Shown: in pieces, positions 1 through 58,279 of the stretch
How the letters are laid out: each line of letters opens with the position of its first letter
How positions within the stretch are numbered: the stretch's first letter is position 1
Assembly (NCBI GenBank): GCA_012845835.1
Contig: JABAKD010000014.1
Coordinates: 8,581,074-8,645,073 of the forward strand
Source of the DNA: Undaria pinnatifida
Taxonomy: Eukaryota > Sar > Phaeophyceae > Laminariales > Alariaceae
Length of the DNA stretch: 64,000 nucleotides
Direction: 5' to 3'
Translations under genes and position numbers: made by a program
The notes under the pieces: model-generated
What the model was told of the DNA's origin: nothing
Seen by the model: only the letters and a program-made list of their open reading frames with translations
Database searches by the model: none

Positions 1-2150
1 GGCCATGGGGGTGACCTGTGCTTGGATGCTGTGGCTTGTGAAAGCTCTCAGTTGCTTCGGCCGGCGTGGATGCTGTGCTTTGGAAATACGCCGTACCCAT
101 AGTCTAGACTATGGTCTCAAAGCTTCGTCAATTTTTCTCTAAAAATCTGGTGATGATGTGCTTTGGAAATGCTCACCACCCACGTAGCATATTACCCATT
201 TTTTCTCCTATACATACACTAATATGGACCAGTAGCGCGCGTCTAGATACCTACCGGTAGTGTCGGCGAGAGCCGGTACCACACATGCCTTTTTTGTTGC
301 TCGCTGAAAAGCGTGCTCTCTCTACACTCGTAGGAGAGGAGTAAAAACCACGTAGTAGTGGCAGTGGCGGCGGGGTGCGTGATTAGCAGGAATCTCTTCT
401 CCCGTTTGTTTTTCGTTGGACTAAAAGCATGCCTGTTGATTTGGCTGCGGCCGCGGGTCGCAGTTCGATGCGGAGATGGCGAGGGGGGCGGCGGGGATGC
501 TGTGTCTCTTGCTTGCTTAGGTAGTCTAGCATATCGGTGTGATTCCTCCCAAGCTACGCTTGAAGCATTACTGCTTTAATCATCATCAGCTGCAGTCAGA
601 GGATATACACAGCTATCCTATCACCGAGAGCGTGGGAACTGCATACATACACTTTTTTAAGCTACTACTGCTGTGATACACACAGCTATTATAATAGCTT
701 CTAAGGCTAGGCTAGAAGCTTGAAAGTTGTGACGTACAGCAGTACTGCTTTAGCCTGAGAGCTACACACAGTACCTCTCACATGTATTTCGTAAATGCGA
801 TACGTATGATATCATAGCGCGTTGCGTCACATCACACTTAACCATAGTCAGCACATTTAACAAGTGCACAATAAGGAGATGTACAGCAACACGTATGTGG
901 GTAACATGACACTACTACCCGTGCTGCTGCCCTCTCACACTCGAGGGTTTTGCGGACGCCCCACGTCTCATGCTTCTGGCCGCTATACAAAACTCTTACA
1001 AGTACCATCAATAGCATTGTACATGATGTTATGCTCGTGTGGATATATATTATACAGTACGGTACACAGCAACTGTGAATGAGAGGTGGCTGTACCACCG
1101 GTGCTTCCTATTTCCGTGGGTGGGAATGATAACTCGTGAGGCTACTATTAATACTATCAATACCAGGTACCATTATTCTGCATTGGCACTGTGGTATTGG
1201 TGTTGGTGTTGGTGTTGATGTTGGTGTTGGTGTTGGTGGTGTTGGTGTTGGTGTTGGTGTTGGTGTTGGTGTTGGTGTTGGTGTTGATGTTGGTGTTGGT
1301 GTTGGTGTTCGCGGTGTTTGTGCTGTACGTGGTGTCTGGTCCCTACATGCAGCACCGAACTGACCACGCACGCGAGGATGTCTCGGATGTAGATGCTATC
1401 TATACAGTTAGTCTCGAGGATACTTGATTCCTGCCTTCGCAGACAGACGGCAAATGTGGCGGGATACCATTACGAGCACCGCAGCGAAAAGAGGACGAGA
1501 GGGGGGAGGATCACTTTGGGTGCGTATAGAGAGCGTGAGTGCGTACGATGTACCAGCGAGTGCAATGTATGCACCACGGCGGGGTTTCGCATGTGCGTAC
1601 GGTATTCACCGGTCGAACATGTCAAACATGTTGTCGATGAGAGAACAAAAAATGTGGCTTTCAAGTCCGTTTTACCAGGCTGTTGGGCCTAACCTGTAAC
1701 TGTTGGACGTCTGAAGTTTGAAGTTCCGTTTTACCGCCGCTACTCGTACTCTGCTCGCACTCGTATTGGTAGCTTTTCGTCCCACGGCGACACACGACGC
1801 ACGACACATCATCCATCACACATCATCACCGTACTCGAATTTTCGGGAAAAAAATACCGCTTTGGACTTTTAAATAAGTACCATTAACATATTAATATCG
1901 TTATTAAACGGTTGTTACGTTTACGCCCAGTGGTCACCAGTATAACGGCCAAATTTACGCCGTTTCGTTTACCGTTCCGTCTCTACTATTAATAATAGGT
2001 AGGATATAGTCTAGTCCATAATCTCGCCGCATTTTCTTGAATTCTGTCTTCTCGACCGCGACAGCCTCGTACGACCGGCAGGCTAACCATCATATCGTCG
2101 TTAGCAGCGGTTCATAGCTATACACGGCTCTCCATTGTGTTGTCTCCGAC
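1..2150. other. Upstream intergenic / 5' flank of sulfatase gene
   Basis: No convincing gene is seen here. Short open frames overlap on both strands, and the longest ones come from the GGTGTT repeat at about 1195-1320. Two near-copies of a GTGCTTTGGAAAT motif lie at about 73-88 and 157-170. The promoter and 5' UTR of the sulfatase should be in the last few hundred bases, but I see no diagnostic core element. Confidence 0.5.
1195..1320. repeat. (GGTGTT)n hexanucleotide microsatellite
   Basis: About 20 units of GGTGTT with GATGTT and GGTGGT variants. It opens frames on both strands (Val-Gly/Val-Leu on +, Thr-Pro/His-Gln on -), which are artefacts of the repeat. Confidence 0.95.
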
Positions 2151-13979
<11,829 letters not shown>

Positions 13980-15110
13980 ACGGGCACCGAACAACATGCA
14001 AGATGGCGACGGAAGCGGCAGCCGCGGCCACTGCAAGCGGGATAGCCACTTACCAGCGCAACAAAGAGAACCGTGCAGAATCGCACGGGAGAGAGGATGG
14101 CGAACGGGCTACTCACACCAAAGCCGCCGACTAAGATGGCCACGGTGACAGCCGACCCCCCCAAGGACCGCGGCTCGAAAGCTTGTTTTATTCCTTGGCT
14201 CAGGCGTGCGGTGTTGTAGTCGCGGGGGGCGCCGTGATGGCGCTAGCGGTAGCTATCCGCATGCCTATTCGAGGAGGGCCTGAAGTTGCCCATGTCAAAC
14301 TGCGGGAGGTACTAATAGCCTGGTCGCAAAATAAACGGGCCGACCCCCCAGAGTGGGGCTTCGACTTGTTGCGTTATTGCTTGGCCGAGTTGCGTTGTAG
14401 TAGCCGCAGAATTGGGCTTCGACGGCTTGTGCTCTTGCTTAGCCGAGGTTGTGCGTTGCCGTAGCCGCGGGGGGCACCGAGGTGGTGCTCGTGGTAGCGC
14501 TCCTCAGACTTAGGATACGGCAGGGGGAGGGTGGCGCCCTCCTTTTCACTGCGGAGTTGAGACTCTCTGCACGACGAAGGCTACGACAGAGGGAGCACTT
14601 TTTTAGCATTTTTTTTTTCTGAAATGATCCAAAATCGTCGGAAATAGACCTTTTTTTTTTTGCAGTGGTTCTCGGTTGTGTACATAAGCCAAGGAAATTT
14701 TCGTCTGGTGTCACTAAGTTATATGTTTTCTATAAATCAGTTTTTGGGTTAAGACATGTCTTAAAGCTCCCGAAATGAGGGGTAGTATTAGAAAAAAAGC
14801 GGTGGTGCACCTCTATCGTAGCACGCGTCGTACGTCAGTCATAATAGCCGGACTATTGGAAATGTTTTCGTTGCAAAACATAAGCGTATCATGAAACCGA
14901 AAAGCACGAACAAAAACGAATAGCGCAGAGAAACGAGGCAGCCTCTCCCTCTCCCCCTCTCTCGCGGGAGAGGGGCTCTCTGAATCGCTGACAAAGAGGA
15001 GCCTCCTCCGAAGAGGATCCACACTATTAATATCGTAGTTTCGGTCCTAGCGGCTTTTGGAGGAGGGCCGAACGCCGGGCGTGTCAGGCTGCGTGAGTAG
15101 ATGGGTATGG
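13980..15110 (+). pseudogene. Decayed tandem copies of the sulfatase membrane-anchor segment
   Basis: Immediately after the stop, DNA matching the last exon recurs. At 14140-14310 an in-frame stretch encodes FYSLAQACGVVVAGGAVMAL, then RGGPEVAHVKLRE, parallel to the real anchor. Shorter, frame-broken copies lie at about 14355-14400 and 14410-14510, and the terminal piece (GGGCCGAAC...GTGTCAGGCTG) reappears at about 15055-15105 beyond an M1 insertion. No intact reading frame joins them. Confidence 0.7.
14573..14829. mobile_element. M1 MITE inside anchor-duplication array
   Basis: Right TIR GCACCTCTATCGTAGCACGC is intact. The left end is degenerate (GACGAAGGCTACGACAGAGG). It splits the sulfatase-tail repeat array, so it inserted after the duplication. 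Confidence 0.8.
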
Positions 15111-15429
15111 TACCAGGTACGCTAACCGTATGACACGGAAGAAAGCACACGTCCCCCCAGGTCGAATTTGAAAACAGGTTCCCAGGACGACGAGGAGGCT
15201 GCAAGAAGAAAAAGCTGAGCCACATCGACACTATCTTCCTAAAGCCGCCATTTTGTGTGTGTGTTTTTTTTGGGGAGGGGCTTGTGCGTGGGTTCCCCCC
15301 CTGGTTTTCGATTTTGAAAAAATATCCCGTCTCGGAATTTCGTCCCCGTGGGTGGTGTTGTTCTTTGGTCATATGCTACGGTGAAGGTGTACCTGGTAAC
15401 ATTTTTTGTTTTTTCTGTCTGAGGCTCCT

Positions 15430-16345
15430 AACCACTTGAGAGGGAGAGAGCTCTATAATACCTCACCCCCAAGAACGGGTTTTGACCAAAAATTGAAAAA
15501 TGAAAAACCCGATCAAAAATGCCCATGGCATAAGGTTATGCCTACCGGCACAAAGGAGTAATGTTTACCACATAATGAATGAGAACTCCGACGGTTTGGA
15601 GCCTAAGGGGCCGGTCCCACTCATTTCGAAAGTAATGTTTTAGCAAGAAACAGAAAAAAAAGGCTGAACGTCTACCATAGCACATGCCGTTGTATTTGTT
15701 GCACATTACCCGTCCGATTGTAGAAGTGTGAAGGATTTCTGCAAAATATAATGCAGGTCTTTTCCACGGGTCATGACCCGGTGCGTTGCCTTGATCACAC
15801 TGAAACCCCACAGTGCGCCAAAAAATCCCTGGGCGATTCGTGTGAGGAATTACCGGTCAATGAAGTAATTTCACGAGTACATTTATTTTTTGGACTAAGT
15901 CATGAAGCTTGATCGGGTTGTGCGAACGAATGACTTCGAAGTCATGTAGTATCGGGTGAGATATTGAGTTCCTCATGTGAGGAGCTCAGGGACTTTCTGC
16001 CTCAGCCCTACGTTGGGATGGCTCCACACGCTACTAGTAGTATGGTAGATGCGCATAATGAATGCATATTTTCCGGGGATCTTAACCACTTGAGAGAAAA
16101 AGCTCATTATCTCTCCCTAAAAACGGGTTTTGAGCGTTTCGGAGCAAAACCGAGAATGCAAAACCCCATCAAAGAATAACCATGGCCCAAGGTTATGCCT
16201 ACTGGCACAAACGAAAAATGTTTGCCTTCGCGAATAAGAACGACAATTCCGACGATTTGGAGCTTTTAGGAGTCAGTCCCATCATCTTTGCGAACAAATT
16301 TTAGCAAAACAAACAGGGCCATACGTGTATCATAGCACGCATTAT
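15430..16345. repeat. Two diverged M1-like copies with R10 between
   Basis: 15430-15700 and 16088-16345 match one another (ACTTGAGAG..., GAACGGGTTTTGA or AAACGGGTTTTGA, CCCATGGC, TAGCAAGAAACAG or variant) and end in TAGCACATGCC / TAGCACGCATT, a degenerate M1 TIR. Between them lies R10 (15835-16030, with GAGTTCCTCATGTGAGGAGC). Confidence 0.6.
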
Positions 16346-16404
16346 TACATGGATTATACCTTCAGTCCCATTGTTAAGCATGAAGGGCTTCTGCATAATA
16401 TGCA

Positions 16405-16620
16405 GGGCTTTCCACGGGCCATGACCCTGCCCACAGATCGGGTCAGGAGTTTGTTTTCGCTTACGTCGCGGGTCGAGCCGGGACAGGTCAGGAGGTGCTC
16501 GAAACCTGACGGTTCAGGCCGGATCGGGTCAGGAGGTTTTCACATATCACGGGTCGAACCGGGTCACCCTGGCCTGATCCAACTGATATGTACCGAGCCA
16601 TGATCTGACACGTGAAAAAC
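16405..16620. repeat. M4 GACCCG-rich element
   Basis: Starts CAGGGCTTTCCACGGGCCAT and ends GACACGTGAAAAACCCTGAT, an imperfect inverted pair around several GGGTCAGGAG / CGGGTCGA units. Confidence 0.65.
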
Positions 16621-16931
16621 CCTGATGACATCTAAAAGAACTCTCCAATGTCCCTTAACCGCTGCGAGCAGACCGGTACGCTTTGCCTGGGCGGTGGATC
16701 ACGCGCTCTCAAGGGGCACGACAAACTTGAGCTGACCCTCCCCCCCCCCCCCCCCCCCCCCCTCCAGAGCGGGCGGGGAAGAGGTATCGTAGAGTTGGAT
16801 GCAGTTCGGGACAACAACAATAATATCGTGTTTTTGTTTTGTACGAAACCCCATGGGGCGCGCCGCCTTGCAGGAGAACTGGAAGATGCTTTTGATGTTT
16901 TGCAATAAGGGGGGAGGAGTGGGGACGCTAG

Positions 16932-17201
16932 GACGCGTGCTACGATAGAGGTTCTGCACCGCTTTTTTTCTAACACTACCCCTCATTGTGGGAGCTTAAG
17001 ACATGTCCCTCACATAAATCGATTTGGAGAAAATTAAAACTGCTATGATACCGGATGAACAATCCCATGGCCTAGGTACACTCAACAATATTCAAGCAAG
17101 AATAAACGGGGCGTGTTTCCGACGATTTGGGGTTAAAGAGCGCCGTCATCCAGAAAATCATTTTCGCCAAAAAAAGGTATACCTCTATCGTAGCATGCGT
17201 C
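16932..17201. mobile_element. M1 MITE
   Basis: 270 bp bounded by GACGCGTGCTACGATAGAGG and GTATACCTCTATCGTAGCAT + GCGTC. Good TIR symmetry, non-coding. Confidence 0.9.
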
Positions 17202-17250
17202 TTTTAGAATCGTATGATAGTGAGTTTTCTTAGTCAACACGTCCCATTAC

Positions 17251-17490
17251 GGTCGCCCCGGCGGCGTATCGGGTTATCCTCGAGCCTGGTATAGGTCGGT
17301 TTTGTGAGCTCGAATCGCCCCAAGTGCATACTCGTATAAAATCGTGGGGACTTCTTCTTCTTGTGCACAAATTGACTTGCGGGAAGCGCGAGGGCGTGAG
17401 TTAGCATCACTCGATGTAAAATCGACGAGCAGTGTGATTGCTGAACCCTATGCGCGATCAAAATTGAAGGCACGAACGTAGTGGCGTAGG
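17251..17490 (+). mobile_element. SINE-A, full-length head
   Basis: Head of about 80 bp resembles a tRNA gene: A-box-like TGGTATAGG-type and GGCGGCGTATCGGG blocks, and a B-box-like GAGCTCGAATCGCC. The body shared by all SINE-A copies follows (GGGAAGCGCGAGGGCGTGAG..., CGACGAGCAGTGTGATTGCT). Confidence 0.75.
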
Positions 17491-17559
17491 GAGGAGAAGA
17501 GCCGGCTCAGTGACTCTGGATCAGGGTTACGGATGGGGGGGGGGGATGTTAAGGGGGGC

Positions 17560-18050
17560 ATGTTAAGGGGGGCGTGCTCATTTTTGTTGCTTGCCTTAGT
17601 CATTTGACCATCGACCACGCATCCCTTTCGAGGCGGAGCACCGTTCCTACTCCTAATAGAGACACCTCGAACATTTGGGCGCTAATTATGCTTCTTCCGT
17701 CTATTACACAGAAACTGTTTGCTTGACTTATCCCCGTCCTGTCTCGCCGTCTGCGGCCACGATCTATTTCCTAGGATAGCGATCGCTTTCTCGCTACCCT
17801 CTAGTCTACCAAACCCTTCCATGTCACATACGTCTAATTTCGGCATCTCCTCCTGTAACACATCCCGTTCCTCCTTGAATATTTCGCATTCTCCTACTCT
17901 GTGAGTCCTACTCTCTATTGTTGTGCCACACGGGCACACATTTGTAGCCACGTCTTCCTCCTCGCGACTACTGGTATATCTCTTCCTTCTTTCTGGTAGG
18001 TCTAGGTCCCCTACACGAATCGCATATTCAGCTTTTTCGCGTCGACCCCC
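17560..18050 (-). mobile_element. LINE relic: 3' end of a non-LTR reverse transcriptase ORF
   Basis: The minus strand from about 18050 to 17682 reads REKAEYAIRVGDLDLPERRK, then NVCPCGTTIESRTHRVGECE and FKEERDVLQEEM, ending KKHN-stop. The CPCG...H...C pattern with the ER-L-EE helix is typical of the C-terminal zinc-binding region of LINE reverse transcriptases. A 3' UTR of about 120 bp ends in a C-rich tail (GAGCACGCCCCCC on the element strand). Stops break the frame further upstream, so the copy is 5'-truncated and dead. Confidence 0.75.
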
Positions 18051-18764
18051 TTATATCTCTGAATGCTTGTCCTTTTTCACCTCATTTCTTAGCGCTACGA
18101 GTATTTCCCTTTATTATATCTTATATTACGTCTGTCCTGTACCCGCCAAACTTCTCTATAGAGAGTACTTCTCCTTGGTCTCCCCCTAAATCCTTCCATA
18201 TTTTCTCGACTACGTTATCCCATCTTATTCCAACTCGCCCTTTTACGGTTAGGGGGGAGGAAGAAAGAGAAAGAAAAGTGCGAAGACAAGAAATAGCAAA
18301 AAAAAACGTTTTTGATAAAGGTTTTGGTATTTTCCGGCAAAGGGGAGGGAGGAACTTCGTGGTGCAGCGCGGTGCTTCCGAAAGAAAGGCGCGCCGCCTT
18401 GCTGACGAACGGACAGTCATTGCTCAAGATTTTTTCAACAGGGTGGAGCGCGGCTAGGACCGAACATTACCGAGTTTGCATCATCAATCCACTACAATTT
18501 TTTGGATAACCGTTTTCAAGAGTTTCGGGCAAGGGGGGAGGGGTGTAATCATACGCCTCCATAGGGCGGCGCGTCGCGTCCGCGAGAAGGGCGCGCCGCT
18601 TCGCAGGGGAACAGGAAGGCTTTTTCATTTAAATCCTCCGGCGGATAGAGCAAAGGTAAAGGTGAAGCTCACCACATTCCCAGGCATTTACATGTACGCC
18701 GTGTGTCAAGCTCACCCTGGAAGGCGCGTATTGTATATTCCACCGAGATCGGGGTGAGTGAGGA

Positions 18765-18860
18765 GAGGGGATCGCGTACTCTTTTTGATGCCCGCCTTAT
18801 TCACTTGACCATGACAACGCCTCCTCCCTTTCGAGGCGGAGCACGCGGGGGTGGGGGATT
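18765..18860 (-). mobile_element. LINE 3' UTR fragment
   Basis: Matches the 3' UTR of the 17.6 kb LINE: CGCCTTATTCACTTGACC, TTTCGAGGCGGAGCACG. No ORF remains. Confidence 0.6.
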
Positions 18861-18864
18861 AGGA

Positions 18865-19290
18865 CCGTAGATTATCGGGGTTTCTTTTTTGCGGCACACC
18901 CCAATGTTTCGGGAAATCCTTTTTGTCCTTTTCTGGCTCGGAGGCGTTACGACCTTACCGGAGTCTGTTTTATACACACCCTCCAGAGCTTCGCCCTGGA
19001 CTGAGTTATCTTGTTTTCAGAAGCGTATCGTCGCTCGTCGCATTCGTTCCCCATTTGGTGATCTCCAATTAACATCACATGGTTTCGGCGCCCAGTGTGT
19101 AGGTAGAAAAAATGTATTTGTTCCAACATTTTTGAGGTGGGATTTCGAAGTTTCCGCATTTCCCCTCGTCGGGGCGGTCCCGAAAGTGTCCCCCTGCCCC
19201 CCCCCCTCTGGCTTCCTTGTGAAGGTTCATCATCCATTATGACAAATTGCGCTTTTCTATTGGATAGGCGTTCGTAAATTCTTCTTTAGT
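18865..19290. other. Unassigned stretch with overlapping open frames
   Basis: Frames of about 95-117 codons are open on both strands, with no motif that lets me choose one. I make no gene call. Confidence 0.4.
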
Positions 19291-19329
19291 CTACTTCTTG
19301 GCACATTCCATCTTCCAGCTAGTCCTTCA

Positions 19330-19690
19330 CCAGGGGCCAGCGTTGGAACCCGCCAGATTGAGGGCATGGCCACAAGCCACGAATTGCGCTGCTCTATGGA
19401 GAAGAGGTTCCTGAAATAAAAGTTTCGACGCTACCAACTGCATATTTCATTTTTTCTTATTGTCCTGGTTGACGGCGCCAAAGGTGTGACACAGCAGCTA
19501 GGGTACAGCCACAAGCCACGAGTTGTGCTTCTCTATAAGACAGGAAGACAGGACTCTGTGCTACACTTTTTGGGGCGTTTCATCGTCAAGCTACCGGTAG
19601 CCTTTTGCTAGGAGCCAACATTGGGACGCGCCAGCTAGGGTGTAGCCCCAAGCCACAAGTCGGCTCTAGCGAACAGGCTGTGGTAGGCCC
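19330..19690. repeat. Degenerate repeat of a CCACAAGCCACGA-type unit
   Basis: Three related blocks (19340-19420, 19490-19550, 19630-19680) share GCCAGNxxGGG, the phrase CAAGCCACGA(A/G)TTG or variant, and CTCTAT. The role is unknown. Confidence 0.5.
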
Positions 19691-20297
19691 AGTGGTAACT
19701 TTAGTACATGCCGTCGTCCCGTTGTCCTTCATCAGCAACTAACGTTGGGAGGCGACATCTGGCGCGTTGGTTGAGGCGCTGACGCATTGCGCCGGGTAGC
19801 CGCGCAGTAGGCAGGGCGTATGCTGACATTGTCTGGCCTTTGTTCGGCCAGTGGACGTTGGGTATGCTAACGCATTGTGGATTTTGCGTCGACGACGGCT
19901 ACGAGGGCCGCCCAAAGCGAGCGAACGCTCGTCGTATTCAAGTGGCACAGCTGTCTGCAGCACGTATCTACAGTTTTTTTCTGTTTTGACGGGTCGCATT
20001 GCCGCGTGTGGCAATCGCTGCGTCAGTACGAGAGAGGGAGAGGACGCACAAGGTTTGCGCCCGATTACCTTTGTGCTGGCACACTACGATAATACCACCT
20101 GCTTGCCACCCGACGCACCCGGGGGGAATTTTCCGCGGGGGGAGAGCGCGAGAGAGGTAGAAAGAAGCGTCGCTGATGCCGATGGGCCCAGGTTGATTCC
20201 CCTGCTCCATGGTGAGCAGGCAATTTGTTTTATTTTACGTTATATCGTTTATTTTACTTTGTTTATTTGTGTTCTTGTTTCTATCTCGCTTAATTCT

Positions 20298-20440
20298 CCA
20301 GCCTCTGGAAACAAGTTGCGGTCACAGGTGTCGTTCCTTCCCACCCCCCGCCGGGTACGTGCCTTCATTTATTTCGCCGAAAGGGTTCAGCATTTCCCAA
20401 ACGCTCGTCGAACTTTCATCCGAGTTTGTGGGGGTACGGG
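20298..20440 (-). mobile_element. SINE-A, 5'-truncated
   Basis: Shares GGTCACAGGTGTCGTTCC, GTGCCTTCATTTATTTCGC and GGGTTCAGCATTTCCCA with other SINE-A bodies. The tRNA-like head is missing. Confidence 0.65.
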
Positions 20441-20557
20441 AGGGGTGTTTACAGCAGGTGTACGCTACTTCCTTTTAGCGAATACATTTCCGATTGACGG
20501 CGGAATTTTCAACCCACACACTATACCCAATATCCTTGAAATGCCGTTTTTTGTTCT

Positions 20558-21074
20558 GACGCGTGCTACGATAAAGGTATACCTTTTTTTGGCGAAAATG
20601 GTTTCTGAATGACGGGGGTTCCTAACCCAAAATCGTCGGAAAACACGCCCCATTTATTTTTGCATGGTTCTCGTCATGTACCTAGGTCATCGGATTTTTC
20701 CTCCGGGGTAGCAGTTTTGTGTTTATGAGTCGTTCTACGGCAGCCTCCCCAACTTTTCTTTCACGAGATCGCCGGTTTTGAAACCAACTCCCGGCCGTAT
20801 CTCCTGAAATACGGTGCCCCTTGCCACCCCGACGTAATCGTTCGATAGACCTTTGCAGGCATGAAAATGATTGAGGAATATTTTTTCATATTTATAGCAC
20901 CCTTCCTCGGGTCTAGCAGCCATGAAACGTTCGTTAAAGAAAACCGCCGGTTTTGGGGGGGGCTATCGCAGAATCAGCCTTATCCAGATCAGCTTTGGGA
21001 AAGGTCTTAACCTCCCAAATTGAGCAACACCCCAGAAACATAGAGGTGTGCACCCCTCTATCGTAGCACGCGTC
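20558..21074. mobile_element. M1 MITE containing a nested M2 MITE
   Basis: M1 left TIR at 20558 (GACGCGTGCTACGATAAAGG) and right TIR ending 21074 (CCTCTATCGTAGCACGCGTC). An M2 element (20733-20974) interrupts the M1 interior. M1 landmarks resume after it (GGTCTTAACCTCCCAAATTG). Confidence 0.88.
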
Positions 21075-21605
21075 CCTACCTTACGATTGCTTGTTCTGTA
21101 CCAAGACCAAGGCCGTGGCATTAACGGCTTATCGGATGTCATCCGTCATTCTCGTTTCTTCCATGCCGGGGGGGATGAGGATGGTTCCTCGCGTAAGGAT
21201 CCCGATAAAAATCCATGCACCCCCGCCGAGGGTGCGCGACAGAACAAAAGTAAGAGAAAAACGACGACGCCAATCTTCGAAAACATTGTTCGAATTCAAA
21301 ATTATAAAACAGAGGGTCGGGAATTGTGCACGAATTAAGTTTGTGCGTCAGATCGCCTCGTCGTCCGGTTGTCGTACAATACTCTTGAACGATTCTGTAA
21401 TCCTGTAGTGGTCTTCACTTTCCGTGTGTTCCGTCGCGTTTTGCGATCTCGACACTCTTGTTCTTGCGCTCAGTCGTATCAAACGCATCGAATGATACCA
21501 AAAACAAATAAACTACAAGGTACTATACTAATGACATTTTTTCATAATATGTGCCCTTTTGGTTTTTCGCATGATCCCCCGAGTCGTTTTCAGGTGGTGG
21601 TGTAG

Positions 21606-21800
21606 TAGTCCCCCCCAACTTTTTTCTTCAACGAAATGGCCGGTTTTGAAACCAACTCCCTCCCGGCCGTATCTACTGAAATACGGTGTCCCTTGAAACA
21701 CCGACGTCATCGTTCGATTGACCTTTGCACGCAAAATAAATATATAGAGACCTTTTGTTAATAGCTTCCTTCCTCATGTTGAGCAGCGAGCAATGTACAA
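21606..21800. mobile_element. M2 MITE, right end lost
   Basis: Starts near AGTAGTCCCCCCCAACTT with the GGCCGGTTTTGAAACCAAC and CGTCATCGTTCGATTGACC landmarks. It decays near 21800 without a right TIR. Confidence 0.65.
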
Positions 21801-21985
21801 TGGCTCTGGGTCGCTCTGCCGTTGCGACCCTCTTGTTCCGTTGCGGGCTTAACCTCTCACGCTGTTCCTGATTCGGTGATGTGAATCCGCAACGGCATGA
21901 TGGTAGGCTACGCTGCGCCTAAAAATTCGCCCAAGCTGTTTTCTGTCCTTAGGTACAGAGTACAGCGCCACTCGGCAGTGAACAT

Positions 21986-22249
21986 GGCCGCATGCTACGA
22001 TAAAGGTATACCTTTTTTTGGCGAAAATGGTTTCTGAATCATAACGGGGCTTCTTGACCCAAAATCGTCGGAAATACGCCATAATTTTTTTTCGTGATTC
22101 TCGTTGTGTACCGAGGCCATGGGATTTTCATCAGGTACGTGGCGGTTTTATTTTTCTCCGAATCAGTTTTTGGGAGAGAGGTCTTAAGCTCCCAAGTCGA
22201 GGGGTAGTATTGGAAAAAAAAGGGGTGCACCTCTATCGTAGAACGCGTC
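21986..22249. mobile_element. M1 MITE
   Basis: Left GCATGCTACGATAAAGGTAT, right GTGCACCTCTATCGTAGAAC + GCGTC. Flanks AACATGGCC and AACCATGGG are similar and might be an imperfect target duplication of 8-9 bp. Confidence 0.85.
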
Positions 22250-22879
22250 AACCATGGGGGCCTTGGTCCCAGGTTAGGCAGAACAACTCATGTTATATGA
22301 ATAAATGCATTTTGGGGGCTTTTCTGGTGTAGTGTTGTGCGTAAAGTTTTTCGTGGTTGTCGTACGTTTTATGTTTTTTTTTTTGTATCGGTCTTCAATT
22401 TTTGTTTTTGTTCGTCATATATTGTTTTTGGTGGTTGACACTCACGCCGCACATTCGTCTGACGGAAAAGCACCACGATGACGATACACCTCGATCCCCT
22501 CTTGTTATGCGCCTTGCTGCGGCATTGGCTGTGTGGCCCGCGACGAACGCGACCGCCTGGGTGCACAGGGGTATCCGAAAAAAAGAACCCTCGAAACCAA
22601 CACCCGTTGGTCCCGAGACATAAGACAGGGGGGACTGATTCTACGATAGCCCCCATCAAAAATAACATAAATTTGGAATAAGCTTTCCAACTGTTAGGAA
22701 ACAATCCGCCAATAGGCCGCTCGAACCGTGCAGCCGACGACGCCAAATGCGAAGGTGTGATCGGGGTAACAGGTCGAGGAATTTCAAACGGCCCAGGGAA
22801 ATCTCGATTCCATGCCAGATCGACGAGCATTGGAAAAATACCAAACCCTGTTCACGATAAAAACTGAAGACACGCACCG

Positions 22880-23100
22880 GGGGAAGTGTACTCAGTTTGT
22901 GTACTCAGTGTGTGCGTGGCCGTAGTTGTATGACCATAGACCCTAGCACCCTTACTGCGCCGGGATGGAGGACGTCGGGTTTTCACCAACCAGGCAGACA
23001 TTGATTGCACCAAGCGCGAAGCGCCGTGATGGGTTCGGCGAGTCGCATGAAGGGTGAACAGCGTCCTTCAAAGAACCGCTCGTAGAACGGAATTCGGCGC
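22880..23100 (-). repeat. R5 dispersed element
   Basis: Matches 7368-7560 and 8185-8400: GTGTACTCAG..., ACCCTCGCA-like block, GTCGGGTTTTCACCAACCAG, CCAAGCGCGAAGCGCCGTGA, AGTCGCATGAAGGGTGAA. The minus strand reads a recurring HATxRTPHGASRLVQ-type peptide. Confidence 0.75.
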
Positions 23101-23619
23101 CTTGTGCCTACTTTCCTGCTTGTGGATGACAGCAACCAATGAGTTACTTTGTTTTCTGGTTTGGCCACTGCAGAGACAGCAATGGGCATTACTATGCATC
23201 TGCCTCGTGGGTGACTTACCATATTCACACTGCGTGATTCGATCATTCCCCTTGTGCTGAGTTAGGGTTCTCCAATGCACACAATATGATCTAACTCGAT
23301 ATCCATCATGGTGACCGCTAAAAAACAAAATAAAACGGTACCCTGGTTGTCTAGCTCCCCCAGCGATTGTCCTGTTCTTCAGCGTCGTTGCCAACAAACG
23401 CCAAGCCCAATGTAGATGTAGAGTTTTACAGCGCCGGTGCCAACCGAGGCCAACTATTACATATAGGGAGGGGGCCACGCATCGGGGGGGGGGGGGGGGA
23501 CGACACTTGTGACTACGGGTAGTCCATAGGGTCGCTGAGGGTAAAAATATCTTAGTGGTTGAGCAGGAAAATAAAAATGATCAAAGAAAAACAAGAAGAA
23601 GAAGAAAATCTGTATTGCC

Positions 23620-58279
<34,660 letters not shown>

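Noticed and set aside
1108-1427. Overlapping open frames on both strands over the GGTGTT tract
   Set aside because: Simple-repeat artefacts; open in several frames at once.
19851-20612. 253-codon + strand frame
   Set aside because: It crosses a reversed SINE-A copy and an M1 left end with no domain pattern; likely chance.
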